64,000 nucleotides of DNA from Thalassobacillus cyri (GTDB lineage Bacteria > Bacillota > Bacilli > Bacillales > Halobacillaceae): the NCBI RefSeq assembly GCF_900107755.1, contig NZ_FNQR01000002.1, forward strand, positions 124,001 to 188,000, given 5' to 3'. Every line of letters begins with the position of its first letter. Position 1 is the first letter of the stretch. Below the pieces are notes generated by a model that searched no databases, was not told the origin of the DNA, and saw only the letters and a list, made by a program, of their open reading frames with translations. This document shows positions 45,322-53,670 of this stretch, piece after piece. The translations under genes and the position numbers were made by a program.

Positions 45322-45372
45322 AAGGCTAACACAAAACAGCACTGCTACTGCTATTTTGTGTTAGCCCTTTTG
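45322..45372 (+). terminator. Terminator after the hydroxy-acid oxidase gene
   Basis: GGCTAACACAAAA / TTTTGTGTTAGCC perfect 13-bp stem with a 16-nt loop and CTTTT. Confidence 0.85.
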
Positions 45373-45551
45373 GTATTATTTTCGCATATGGAAATTGGCG
45401 TTCAACTGACCACGGAGCATTTCGTCGCGAACTTCCTGTTTTTTTATTCTTCATATCCTGTTTGATTTCAAAAGTCTGGACCCTTCTTCCCGCTTATCTG
45501 CGATTTTCATCAGAAGCTCTATATCTGAAACCTTTAATAAAGGTTTTTTAA

Positions 45552-45584
45552 GTAAAAAAGCTCCCCTGTAGAAGGGGGGCTTCG
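45552..45584 (-). terminator. Terminator after the DoxX gene
   Basis: Minus strand: AAGCCCCCCT / AGGGGAGCTT (one bulge) followed by six T. Confidence 0.85.
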
Positions 45585-45590
45585 TCATAA

Positions 45591-45944
45591 TCAACGTGGA
45601 TAGTTTCGATAAAGGATAAACAGCAATCCTAACATCACTATATCTAAGCGTGCATGGAACAAAGCTTGTACAAATCCCCCGTGCAAGGCTGGAACTTTTG
45701 TCAGTAAAATAGCTGCAATGATAATAAACATTAAAATAATAGCACAATTTTTCACATACCTATCCATGATCAGCATGACACCGGCTGCCAATTCTACTGT
45801 AGCGACCGCATACATCAATTGCACCGGGCTTGGCAGTCCCAGATTTATAAATACATTCTCCAGGTCAGAGTTGAGCAGCTTCATTAATGCGGATGTGATA
45901 AACACAAATGCTACTAAATAACGGATCAATTTCATAGTCGTCAT
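45591..45944 (-). CDS. DoxX-family membrane protein
   Basis: 117 residues with four membrane helices, ATG with aaggggg 7-8 nt upstream. The opening LIRYLVAFVFITSALMKLLN and PVQLMYAVATVELAAGVMLI match the DoxX/DoxD-like family (MauE-like subgroup), whose members act with redox proteins in the membrane. No partner gene is adjacent. Ends at a terminator. Confidence 0.8.
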   Translation of the reverse strand: MTTMKLIRYLVAFVFITSALMKLLNSDLENVFINLGLPSPVQLMYAVATVELAAGVMLIMDRYVKNCAIILMFIIIAAILLTKVPALHGGFVQALFHARLDIVMLGLLFILYRNYPR

Positions 45945-46019
45945 CGCCTGTCCCCCTTAGTAAGAGACTATGCACGCCGGTGACAGACAATGACAAGCTT
46001 TTATGGGGGCTGATTTCCA

Positions 46020-47342
46020 TTAGTGGTGATGGTCTGCACCTTCTTCTTCGGGAGCTGCATTTTTAAGGAACCAGTTCTCACCTATAAAAATCAAGATTAT
46101 GAATACTACTGATACCACAACTACCAGTAAGTCGTTTGCGATTTTTACCCAAAGGAAAGCCCCTAGAACAATGGCATCCAGAATCAGCGCGGAAATTACA
46201 ATGCCAGAGTTGGCATTGACCTTATTACGTAAATGTTTGTACACGCCCCAGTGGACGATCATATCCATTACGAGATATAGGATTGCCCCCATCGATGCGA
46301 TCCTGCTCAAATCGAAGAAGATCGTCAAGACCATCGCAAAGACGATGGTGTATACGAGGGTATGTTTCTGGATCCGTCCTGGCATGCCAAAATGTTTATG
46401 AGGGATCAATTTCATGTTCGTTAACATTGCGAGCATCCGCGATACAGCAAATACACTGGCAATGATACCGGAAATGGTAGCGATGATCGCGATAATTACC
46501 GTAAACCATAGCCCAAGGTCACCGAACGCAGGACGTGCTGCCTCTGCAAGGGCGTAATCCTTCGCTTCAATGATTCTGTCTAACGAAAGGTTGGTTGATA
46601 CCGCCCATGCCAAAAGCAAGTACACGACCAGACTGATTAGAATGGAAATGACGATAGCCCGGCCGACGTTTTTCTTTGGATTTACGATTTCGGACCCACT
46701 ATTGGTAATAGTTGTAAACCCTTTGAAGGAAAGAATCGTCAACGCCACCGAGGCGACGATGGTAGTGATCGTAGTGTCAGGTGCATTGCCCCCAGTGGTT
46801 GCAGGAGAGAAGGAAAAACCGGCTACCCATAAGCCGCCGATGGCAAAAACCGCAAGTCCTGCAATTTTCAATAAAGAGACGATGGAAGTAAATGTCTGGA
46901 TGAATTCATTCCCAGATATATTGACCAGAAAAGCAAATGTGAGCAAACCTATTCCTAACAAGGGAACGAGAAAGCTTGAATTGTCGATCTCAAATAATTG
47001 TAGGGTATAGGTGCCGAAAGTTCTTGCCACCAGGCTTTGGTTGATCACCATGGAAAAAGCCATTAACAAAGCAGCGGAGGCAGTTAATGTTCCCTTACCG
47101 TAGGCTTTTACCAAAAACATGCCGATGCCGCCAGCTGATGGGAATTCATTACTCATTTTCACATAAGAATAAGCACTGAACCCTGTCACAATTCCCCCGG
47201 CAATAAAAATAAGCGGAAACCAGGATCCGCCCAGTTCTGCCACTTGACCGAGCAGTGCAAAAATCCCCGCGCTGATCATAACACCAGTCCCCAGGCCGAC
47301 TGCACCAATCAAAGATAAACTATTTTTTCTATAATCCGACAT
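46020..47342 (-). CDS. APC-family amino acid permease
   Basis: 440 residues with 12 membrane helices, ATG behind gggaggtg. The first helix has the substrate-binding GVMISAGIFALLGQVAELGG typical of APC transporters, and SFKGFTTITNSGSEIVNPKK corresponds to the helix 6-7 region. The C-terminus is short and ends with three His after an acidic stretch. Substrate probably an amino acid or amine; not determinable here. It faces a small terminator and the DoxX gene. Confidence 0.88.
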   Translation of the reverse strand: MSDYRKNSLSLIGAVGLGTGVMISAGIFALLGQVAELGGSWFPLIFIAGGIVTGFSAYSYVKMSNEFPSAGGIGMFLVKAYGKGTLTASAALLMAFSMVINQSLVARTFGTYTLQLFEIDNSSFLVPLLGIGLLTFAFLVNISGNEFIQTFTSIVSLLKIAGLAVFAIGGLWVAGFSFSPATTGGNAPDTTITTIVASVALTILSFKGFTTITNSGSEIVNPKKNVGRAIVISILISLVVYLLLAWAVSTNLSLDRIIEAKDYALAEAARPAFGDLGLWFTVIIAIIATISGIIASVFAVSRMLAMLTNMKLIPHKHFGMPGRIQKHTLVYTIVFAMVLTIFFDLSRIASMGAILYLVMDMIVHWGVYKHLRNKVNANSGIVISALILDAIVLGAFLWVKIANDLLVVVVSVVFIILIFIGENWFLKNAAPEEEGADHHH

Positions 47343-47429
47343 CTATGACACCTCCCAATGTTACTTCTATTATTTCACTGTTTATTTTGCTTACCCGGAA
47401 AGTTTGCAGATTTTATGCACATACTCCAA

Positions 47430-47462
47430 AACAAAAAACAGAGCTGCCTGCAGCAGCCCTCT
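47430..47462 (-). terminator. Terminator after the 47494-47647 remnant
   Basis: Minus strand: AGGGCTGCTG / CAGGCAGCTCT stem followed by GTTTTTTG. Confidence 0.7.
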
Positions 47463-47493
47463 TATACTATTTCTTCTTTTTTAAAGACCGATT

Positions 47494-47647
47494 CTATACC
47501 AAAACGTCCTTCTTCATATCAATGGTATTATACTCCCCCGATGAAATGGTTTCGCTAGTCAGCAAGGCTTCTGGCCATTTTTCTTTTATTTTATCGAAGG
47601 TGGCTGCGAAATGCAGACCGTGCTTCTTCGTAACTGTTAGGGATCAT
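47494..47647 (-). pseudogene. Possible remnant of a DUF2817-type gene
   Basis: An ATG at 47647 with aaagga upstream starts MIPNSYEEARSAFRSHLR; after a frame change the text continues DKIKEKWPEALLTSETISSG, then EYNTID. 'SYEEARxxF...P.A...G.LTID' is how I recall the start of DUF2817 peptidase-like proteins. It is followed within 35 nt by a terminator. The other part of the 47343-47830 spacer holds nothing recognisable. Confidence 0.35.
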
Positions 47648-47830
47648 GAACTACCCATCCTTTCCGATATGCCGCAATGAAGGATTATCAAACTACGAAC
47701 TGTTTCAACTACCTATGTAATGAGGGGGCAGTCTGTGATAAAAGAAAGGAATGTTCAAAGAGCTCCATTTTGTGAAAAGTTGCGGGTCTTGATTATAATA
47801 GGGTTAATGAAGATTGAAGGAGGTTATATA

Positions 47831-49180
47831 GTGAAGGAGAAGGTTCAGCTACATAAAGACGCATTTTTGCAAGAGTTGGAGGAGTTTTTGAAAATCCCAA
47901 GTGTCTCCGCTGTGGAAGCTCATAAAGATGATGTAAGAAAAGGAGCGGAGTGGGTAGCCAAGTCACTGGAAAATATCGGAATGGAGCATGTGGAAATCAT
48001 TGAAACTGACGGTCATCCAATTGTCTATGGGGACTGGCTGCATGCAGAAGGCCGTCCTACAGTTCTTATTTACGGCCACTATGATGTTCAGCCACCGGAA
48101 CCGATAGAATTATGGGAGACCCCGCCGTTCGAACCTGTGATTCTCGATGGCAAAATTTTCGCCCGCGGAGCAACCGATGACAAGGGCCAGTTATTCCTGC
48201 ATATCAAAGCGTTGGAACTGTTGAAAAAGGAACATGGCACCCTGCCGGTGAATGTGAAGTTTTGTATCGAAGGGGAGGAGGAAATTGCCAGTCCGAACCT
48301 TGGTCCATTCATAGAATCCAATGCGGACAAGCTCACTGCTGATGCCGTGCTGGTTTCGGATACCTCTTTTATTGAAAAAGGCCAGCCGGCGATTTGCACC
48401 TCACTGCGCGGAGCGTTGGCGATGGAAGTCCAGGTGAAAACAGCCAACTCCGACCTTCATTCCGGCGCTTATGGGGGAGCGGTACCAAATGCGGTCCATG
48501 CGTTAGTGCGCCTGCTCGATTCTTTGCATCAAACGGATGGAAAAATAGCGGTCGAAGATTTTTATGAAGGTGTGCCAGAACCGACGGAGCAATTGCGGAA
48601 AGAAGTGGCCGAAATTCCTTTTGATGAAGAAGAGATGAAACGGGAATTGGGTCTTGATGCATTGTTTGGAGAGTCTGGGTTCACCTTCCATGAACAAACC
48701 GGCATCCGGCCGACCTTGGAGATCAATGGCGTGTCCGGCGGCTATCAGGGAGAAGGGATCAAAACAGTCATTCCAAAAGAAGCGAGCGGCAAAATCAGCT
48801 GCCGGTTAGTCGGAGACCAGGACCCTCAGCGGGTTTACGAATTAATCGGAAAGCATTTAAAGAAGCACAAGCCAACCGGTGCAAAGGTGACCACGAAACA
48901 ATTCATCCAGGCCAAGCCGGTCGTGCTGGATTCCCAGGATCCGATGATTCAAAGAGCAGCTGATGCTTATGAAAAAATTTACGGCGTTCGTCCGTTATTC
49001 CCGAAAGAAGGCGGCTCAATCCCGATCGTCGAGGTGTTTGCCAGAGTACTGGAAGCACCGGTCGTACTGATGGGATTCGGTTTGCCAACGGAAAACCTTC
49101 ACGCACCGAATGAACACTTCCATCTCGATAATTTTGAAAAAGGGATCGAGACGATCTGCGAATACCTTCAATCTTTTTAA
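47831..49180 (+). CDS. M20-family dipeptidase
   Basis: 449 residues from a GTG at 47831 with ggaggt 6 nt upstream; the upstream 37 codons are not coding in style. Zinc ligands of M20 enzymes are visible: His in IYGHYDVQPPEP, Asp in ARGATDDKGQ, Glu pair in IEGEEEIASPNLG, and a late His in NLHAPNEHF. The dimerisation (lid) domain spans about 180-330. It cleaves dipeptides in the cytoplasm; this subgroup is named 'dipeptidase' in Bacillaceae. Probably followed by the YbaN-like gene 43 nt downstream in one transcript. Confidence 0.92.
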   Translation: MKEKVQLHKDAFLQELEEFLKIPSVSAVEAHKDDVRKGAEWVAKSLENIGMEHVEIIETDGHPIVYGDWLHAEGRPTVLIYGHYDVQPPEPIELWETPPFEPVILDGKIFARGATDDKGQLFLHIKALELLKKEHGTLPVNVKFCIEGEEEIASPNLGPFIESNADKLTADAVLVSDTSFIEKGQPAICTSLRGALAMEVQVKTANSDLHSGAYGGAVPNAVHALVRLLDSLHQTDGKIAVEDFYEGVPEPTEQLRKEVAEIPFDEEEMKRELGLDALFGESGFTFHEQTGIRPTLEINGVSGGYQGEGIKTVIPKEASGKISCRLVGDQDPQRVYELIGKHLKKHKPTGAKVTTKQFIQAKPVVLDSQDPMIQRAADAYEKIYGVRPLFPKEGGSIPIVEVFARVLEAPVVLMGFGLPTENLHAPNEHFHLDNFEKGIETICEYLQSF

Positions 49181-49223
49181 TTACTGTACTAATACAGAAT
49201 ATTTTAAAAGGCGTGTCGTAGCA

Positions 49224-49595
49224 ATGCATTTGATTTTACGCATCACCCTTATCGTTTCCGGGTTCATTACATTATTTCTTGGCATCCTCGGCATTATTCT
49301 GCCGTTGTTGCCAACGACGCCATTTTTATTGCTGTCGGCCGCCTGTTTTGTCCGGAGCTCGGATCGGCTGTATCACTGGCTGATCACTAATAAATGGTTC
49401 GGCAGGTATATCCGTGATTTCCGCGAAAAAAGAGCGATTCCCATGAGAGCAAAAGTCATCGGTGTGACTGTTTTATGGGTATCAATGCTGTCCTCTGCTT
49501 TTCTTTTCGTGGAACTATGGCTGATCCGGGTACTGATGATTCTGATTGGTGCCTTCTTCACCTATGTGATGCTGTCATTCAAAACACTAAGATAA
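49224..49595 (+). CDS. YbaN-family (DUF454) membrane protein
   Basis: 123 residues from the ATG at 49224 (MHLILRITLIVSGFITLFLG); the ribosome site ggcgtg is weak and the gene may rely on the dipeptidase upstream. Three helices and the signature GIILPLLPTTPFLLLSAACF, then SSDRLYHWLITNKWFG and the basic loop FREKRAIPMRAKV identify DUF454. Function unknown; common in bacteria. Confidence 0.9.
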   Translation: MHLILRITLIVSGFITLFLGILGIILPLLPTTPFLLLSAACFVRSSDRLYHWLITNKWFGRYIRDFREKRAIPMRAKVIGVTVLWVSMLSSAFLFVELWLIRVLMILIGAFFTYVMLSFKTLR

Positions 49596-49632
49596 CAAAC
49601 GTAAACGTTGCTGTTTACGTTTGTTTTTTATT
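49594..49632 (+). terminator. Terminator after the YbaN-like gene
   Basis: AACAAACGTAAAC / GTTTACGTTTGTT perfect 13-bp stem, 6-nt loop, then TTTTTA. Confidence 0.95.
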
Positions 49633-49634
49633 TT

Positions 49635-49760
49635 TTCCGCCTTATCCCCGCTGCCTTCTTACTTAACGTGCAAACCTTCTGCCCTGTCTCAAAAGTGTTC
49701 TGACTTATCTCAATAAACTTCTTTCCTAACGCAGTCATGTTCTTACTTAACGCCATGTGA
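49635..49760. repeat. 21-nt-period imperfect tandem array B
   Basis: Six units exactly 21 nt apart, starting at 49635, 49656, 49677, 49698, 49719 and 49740. Leading decamers: TTCCGCCTTA, TTCTTACTTA, TTCTGCCCTG, TTCTGACTTA, TTCTTTCCTA, TTCTTACTTA, followed by 11 variable bases often starting ACG. Same consensus as array A at 15280. It begins in the U-tract of the YbaN terminator. The remaining bases to 49928 are AT-rich and carry the promoter of the next small gene. Confidence 0.8.
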
Positions 49761-49928
49761 AGGAGGAATAGAGAACTTTCTTCTATGAAAAAACACCTAT
49801 GTCATAGACTAAAGCACTAATTAATAAAAAATTCTGAAAAAACGGTTGCATTTTTTGACCAAACTATATAGACTGTATCATAACAGTTAATCAACTTTAT
49901 TTTCTGTATTATAAAAGGAGGAGTTAAC

Positions 49929-50051
49929 ATGAAAAAACAGAATGAACGAAACAGCGGACACCATTGCCCGGAGTGCGGTACACCAGTAGGGGATCACAGT
50001 GCGATTTACTTTATGGAATGTGAGCATTGCCTGGCTAAAAGTGAAGAGTAA
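49929..50051 (+). CDS. YhfH-like small zinc-ribbon protein
   Basis: 40 residues, ATG with aaaggagg 7 nt upstream. Two CxxC pairs, CPECG near residue 13 and CEHC near residue 31, 15 apart, form a zinc ribbon; HCPECGTPVGDHSAIYFMEC resembles the YhfH family of Bacillus small proteins. Function unknown. It lies upstream of aceA with a 148-nt gap and its own promoter region. Confidence 0.7.
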   Translation: MKKQNERNSGHHCPECGTPVGDHSAIYFMECEHCLAKSEE

Positions 50052-50199
50052 ATTTTTTTATCGTGTCTGTTATATAATAACGATTTAATTAGAGTTATGT
50101 ATTATAACAAAATGTGCGGGCACAGATTCTGTCCCGCCCCATGAATCAATGAGCAACACCATTTATATATAACCATTTCTTTAAGGAGGAGTCAGATTT

Positions 50200-51495
50200 A
50201 TGAAACAAGAAAGAATTGAGAATTTGAAGGCACAATGGCAACACGAACGTTGGGAAGGGATTACACGTCCATACGAACCGGAAGATGTCATCCGTCTCCG
50301 CGGGTCGATGGACATTGAATATACATTAGCGAAAAAGGGTTCGGAAAAATTGTGGAAGATGCTGAATGAAGAGGGCTATGTCCATGCGCTGGGAGCCCTG
50401 ACCGGCAACCAGGCAATGCAGCAGGTGAAAGCAGGACTGAAAGCCATATACTTAAGTGGCTGGCAGGTGGCGGCAGATGCCAACTTGTCCGGTCATATGT
50501 ATCCCGACCAAAGCCTTTACCCGGCAAACAGTGTGCCGCAGGTAGTCAAACGAATCAACCAGGCATTGCAGCGTGCTGATCAGATCCATTTCATGGAAGG
50601 TAAGGAGGATATTGACTGGTTCGCACCGATCGTTGCCGATGCCGAAGCAGGGTTCGGTGGTCAGTTGAACGTGTTTGAATTGATGAAAGGCATGATCGAA
50701 GCAGGGGCATCTGCGGTTCACTTTGAAGATCAGTTGTCTTCCGAGAAAAAATGCGGTCATCTGGGCGGGAAAGTATTGCTGCCAACGCAAACAGCGGTGC
50801 GCAACTTGATTTCAGCGAGGTTCGCAGCTGATACGATGGGTGCTCCAACCATTATTATTGCCCGTACCGACGCCAATGCGGCAGATATGATTACGAGCGA
50901 CCTTGATCCATATGATGCAGAATTCATGACCGGCGAACGGACAGCAGAAGGATTCTTCCGCACAAAACCAGGTATAGAACAGGCGATTTCCCGCGGCTTA
51001 GCTTATGCTCCGTATGCTGACCTGATCTGGTGTGAAACTTCCGAGCCGAACCTGGAAGAAGCGCAACAGTTTGCCGATGCCATCCATGCGAAGTTCCCTG
51101 GAAAGCTTTTGGCTTACAACTGCTCGCCATCGTTCAACTGGAAAAAGAAGCTGGATGACGAGACGATCGCCAATTTCCAGAAGGAGCTTGGCAAAATGGG
51201 TTACAAGTTCCAGTTCGTTACACTGGCAGGTTTCCACTCCTTGAACCATGGCATGTTCGAATTGGCACGCCAATACAAAGACCGCGGCATGGAAGCTTAT
51301 TCCGAGCTGCAGCAGTCTGAGTTTGCCAGCGAAGACCACGGCTACACTGCTACCCGCCACCAGCGCGAAGTCGGAACCGGCTACTTTGATGAAGTTGCTC
51401 AGGTTGTCTCCGGTGGAACATCATCGACGACTGCGCTGAAAGGTTCAACCGAAGCCGATCAATTCACCGAACGAGAACTGTCTCCTCAAAAATAA
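50200..51495 (+). CDS. aceA: Isocitrate lyase
   Basis: 431 residues, ATG behind aaggagga. It has the catalytic loop KKCGH (183-187, Cys185), the acidic metal-binding [11 protein letters not shown], and [20 protein letters not shown] continuing into TQTAVRN. It splits isocitrate to succinate and glyoxylate, the first step of the glyoxylate shunt for growth on acetate or fatty acids. No malate synthase gene is within the window. Monocistronic, ends at a terminator. Confidence 0.97.
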   Translation: MKQERIENLKAQWQHERWEGITRPYEPEDVIRLRGSMDIEYTLAKKGSEKLWKMLNEEGYVHALGALTGNQAMQQVKAGLKAIYLSGWQVAADANLSGHMYPDQSLYPANSVPQVVKRINQALQRADQIHFMEGKEDIDWFAPIVADAEAGFGGQLNVFELMKGMIEAGASAVHFEDQLSSEKKCGHLGGKVLLPTQTAVRNLISARFAADTMGAPTIIIARTDANAADMITSDLDPYDAEFMTGERTAEGFFRTKPGIEQAISRGLAYAPYADLIWCETSEPNLEEAQQFADAIHAKFPGKLLAYNCSPSFNWKKKLDDETIANFQKELGKMGYKFQFVTLAGFHSLNHGMFELARQYKDRGMEAYSELQQSEFASEDHGYTATRHQREVGTGYFDEVAQVVSGGTSSTTALKGSTEADQFTERELSPQK

Positions 51496-51500
51496 CTAGC

Positions 51501-51529
51501 AAAAGGGTGTCGGCTGCGGCACCCTTTTT
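51501..51529 (+). terminator. Terminator after aceA
   Basis: AAAGGGTG / CACCCTTT stem around a GC-rich loop, then TTTA. Confidence 0.85.
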
Positions 51530-51530
51530 A

Positions 51531-51660
51531 CATGTGCGATTTGGGATGATAATTGTGCATCCTCACGTGTTAACTGTGCGAGTTTTCCAGATAACCGTGT
51601 GCCCTCTAAAGTTAATCGTGTTAGTGTTGCAGCTAAACATGCAACCTCCACCATAAACTA
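51531..51660. repeat. 21-nt-period imperfect tandem array C
   Basis: Six units of exactly 21 nt, ending at 51558, 51579, 51600, 51621, 51642 and about 51660. The conserved part is the unit end: ATAATTGTGC, TTAACTGTGC, ATAACCGTGT, TTAATCGTGT, CTAAACATGC. The shared TTAAC(N)GTGC core also occurs in array B (CTTAACGTGC), so the arrays may be one family with different drift. Again it begins right after a terminator. Confidence 0.7.
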
Positions 51661-51692
51661 TCTAATTTCACCCCTTATGTACCCCATGGCAT

Positions 51693-52769
51693 TCACACAG
51701 TCTTTTTCAATGCAAATACTGCCAGAGCGATCGCGCTGAAGCCGCTGACGAGTTTTCCTACAATCATGGCGAAAACCATCTCCTGATTGACGCCGGCGAC
51801 AAACCCTAAATGCCCACCGAATACAAACGCCCCACTGACCGCAAACGCAACATTGATAACTTTTCCTCTCGGTTCCATCTCCTTCAGCAAAGCCAGCATT
51901 GGGATACTATGTGCCAGCGATGCGATCAGTCCAGTCGTAGAGGTATCACTGATACGCAGCCACCCGCCGATTTTTGCTAAGTATTTATCAAAAACGCGGG
52001 AGATGAATGCAACCATCGGAAAGGCGCCGGCAAGGAAAATAGCGAGCCTGCCAACAATCTGAATTCCTTCATCGAGAGGAGTTAAATTGGGAATGACGAC
52101 GATTCCGGTCAACGTTTCGACAGCGATCGCGGTGAGTCCAATAATCGCCAGGCTTTCCACACCTTTGCCGAACCAGGAAAATCCGGCAATCATCATCGAG
52201 GGCTTCTTCCATAACCCGATCGCAATTGCGATAGAAAAAATAACCGTAGGCACCAGGTTAATGAGAATGATAGCCAGGTCAAGCCCCGCTACCATAGCGC
52301 CCGTGAAAGCACCGACCGGTACCGTGATCAGACCGAGGAGAATGCCTTTTGCAAAGTAGGGATGGTCCTGTTTTTTTATGATTCCAAGCGCGACAGGAAT
52401 GGTAAACACGATCGTCGGGCCCATCATCGTGCCGAGGAATACCCAGGCGAACAGTTCGGCATCCGGGTGCTGCGACATTTCGGTTGCGAGCGAGTAGCCA
52501 CCCATATCGATGGCCAGGATTGTATTCGCAAAGGTAGCCGGATCAGCCCCGATCAGTCCGTAAACCGGAGCGATGACAGGGGTCAGGAATGTTGCTATTA
52601 CAGGTGCCAGGGAAATGATACCGACCATGGCAAGTGTCAGGGAGCCCATCGCCATGAACCCTTCTGTGAAACGATCGCCGAACCCGAACCGGTTGCCGAG
52701 AATTTTATCGATGGCTCCTAAACAGAGGAACCCGATTACAATCAATATGATAATGTCATTGATTCCCAT
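51693..52769 (-). CDS. Ethanolamine transporter EutH-like protein
   Basis: 358 residues with about ten membrane helices. The N-terminal LIVIGFLCLGAIDKILGNRF, ILAIDMGGYSLATEMSQHPD and the C-terminal GHLGFVAGVNQEMVFAMIVG are EutH hallmarks. EutH helps ethanolamine enter cells at low concentration or pH. No other eut genes are present here, so ethanolamine (or a related amine) would be used by an enzyme encoded elsewhere. The start at 52769 has only a weak aaagggcag site. Confidence 0.88.
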   Translation of the reverse strand: MGINDIIILIVIGFLCLGAIDKILGNRFGFGDRFTEGFMAMGSLTLAMVGIISLAPVIATFLTPVIAPVYGLIGADPATFANTILAIDMGGYSLATEMSQHPDAELFAWVFLGTMMGPTIVFTIPVALGIIKKQDHPYFAKGILLGLITVPVGAFTGAMVAGLDLAIILINLVPTVIFSIAIAIGLWKKPSMMIAGFSWFGKGVESLAIIGLTAIAVETLTGIVVIPNLTPLDEGIQIVGRLAIFLAGAFPMVAFISRVFDKYLAKIGGWLRISDTSTTGLIASLAHSIPMLALLKEMEPRGKVINVAFAVSGAFVFGGHLGFVAGVNQEMVFAMIVGKLVSGFSAIALAVFALKKTV

Positions 52770-53058
52770 CTGCTATCTGCCCTTTCATTTCAGGTTAATT
52801 CCTATCATAGTAGAGGAGTGGGCAGAATAGAAGCTAAAAGAACTTGACATGCCGGTTTCCGGGCAGAGATCTTTTTTTAAGCTGGAATTACTATTTTATA
52901 AGACATATTTCATTTGATATTGGATGCTTTCTGGTGACGAGGGGTCACTTTTTGTGAAAATTTATAGGTGGGCAGTGATATGTTGCATAGGCTATAAAAC
53001 CAGCAAAGCCTTTAAATGTTGTCCGGAAGACTAGGATGCTCCTCCTGAGAGAGCTCCC
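52770..53058. other. Intergenic region between eutH and the Spo0E-like gene
   Basis: No gene is seen. Both neighbours are on the minus strand, so the eutH promoter must lie here; no clear hexamers were identified. A weak GC-rich hairpin at about 53038-53060 (GGAGC/GCTCC) may end the Spo0E-like transcript. Confidence 0.4.
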
Positions 53059-53241
53059 TCACTCAAAAGTAAGCCCCTTTTGTTGTTTGAAACTATTGGT
53101 GTAAAGGGTGTATTCATTCAGTAGCTCATCTAAATACTGAGATATTTTTACGATTTCAGGATAGTGATCATCCGTTATATATAAGTGGTACAATTTTTGT
53201 CTTTGTTCTTCAATTTTTTGTTCTAATTCGGCTTTTTCCAT
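53059..53241 (-). CDS. Spo0E-like aspartyl-phosphate phosphatase
   Basis: 60 residues, ATG behind ggaggg. Two predicted helices with the family motif SQYLDELLNEY (Ser34, Asp38; SxxxD) are the PF09388 Spo0E fold. Such proteins dephosphorylate Spo0A~P and delay sporulation. The N-terminal helix ELEQKIEEQRQKLYHLYI and the short connecting loop have normal lengths. Monocistronic, next to the S-box leader on the other strand. Confidence 0.88.
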   Translation of the reverse strand: MEKAELEQKIEEQRQKLYHLYITDDHYPEIVKISQYLDELLNEYTLYTNSFKQQKGLTFE

Positions 53242-53402
53242 CTTTTTCCCTCCATTTCGTTACATATTTCGTCAGAGAAATCTTCCAAACGGGGGTGGAA
53301 AAAACTTCAAATTGAAGCAACAGAAAAAATGGTGAGGCTTTATTTTTTCTTTTACAGCTGATATGATTACTAGCACAATACTTTCTGAAAATTGTATACA
53401 GA

Positions 53403-53505
53403 TTCTTATCGAGAGAGGTCGAGGGTATGGCCCTGTGACACCTCAGCAACCTGTATGATTACAAGGTGCTAATTCCAGCAAGTTGAAAAACTTGAAAGAT
53501 AAGAA
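53403..53505 (+). ncRNA. SAM-I riboswitch (S-box)
   Basis: Closing stem TTCTTATC / GATAAGAA; the conserved AGAGAGGTCGAGGG, ATGGCCCTGTGA, CAGCAACCT, AAGGTGCTAATTCC and GAAAGATAAGAAG segments are all present in order. SAM binding stabilises P1 and lets the terminator at 53523 form; without SAM, AAGAAG pairs with CTTCTT of that terminator. It controls the methionine synthase gene downstream. Confidence 0.97.
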
Positions 53506-53522
53506 GCGGCGAATTCGATCAC

Positions 53523-53554
53523 AAAGTCTCTTCTTATTGGAAGGGACTTTTTTT
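53523..53554 (+). terminator. S-box terminator
   Basis: AAGTCTCTTC / GGAAGGGACTT stem followed by seven T. The 5' arm contains CTTCTTAT complementary to the 3' side of riboswitch P1 (antiterminator). Confidence 0.92.
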
Positions 53555-53556
53555 GA

Positions 53557-53650
53557 TACTTTAAAAAGTTTAACTTTGTAAAAGGATTAAAGTATAAAAA
53601 AAGACTAATGCTTTCGCCACAAGTACTTGGCGACAAGCCGATTTTTTCTA
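53557..53650 (+). repeat. 94-nt structured intergenic element, copy 2
   Basis: TACTTTAAAAAGTTTAACTT through GGATTAAAGTATAA, then AAAGACTAATGCTTTCGCCA, ACTTGGCGACAAGCCGATTT and TTTCTA. Outer arms TACTTTAA and TTAAAGTA can pair. The late stem TTGGC / GCCGA is weaker than in copy 3. It follows the S-box terminator by 3 nt and ends 20 nt before the start codon of the methionine synthase gene, overlapping nothing else, so this gene has two stacked leader devices. Confidence 0.8.
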
Positions 53651-53670
53651 AGCAGAGGAGAGGATTAGAA

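Noticed and set aside
45420-45530. Minus-strand coding-like text (SDIELLMKIADKREEGSRLL, TGA, then KKQEVRDEMLRGQLNANFHM)
   Set aside because: It lies after the DoxX terminator, has no start codon or ribosome site, and the family is not recognised. It may be a gene remnant, but the support is too thin to annotate.
47345-47680. 111-codon plus-strand ORF between the permease and dipeptidase genes
   Set aside because: No ribosome site, unusual composition, and it is antisense to a terminator and a recognisable minus-strand remnant.
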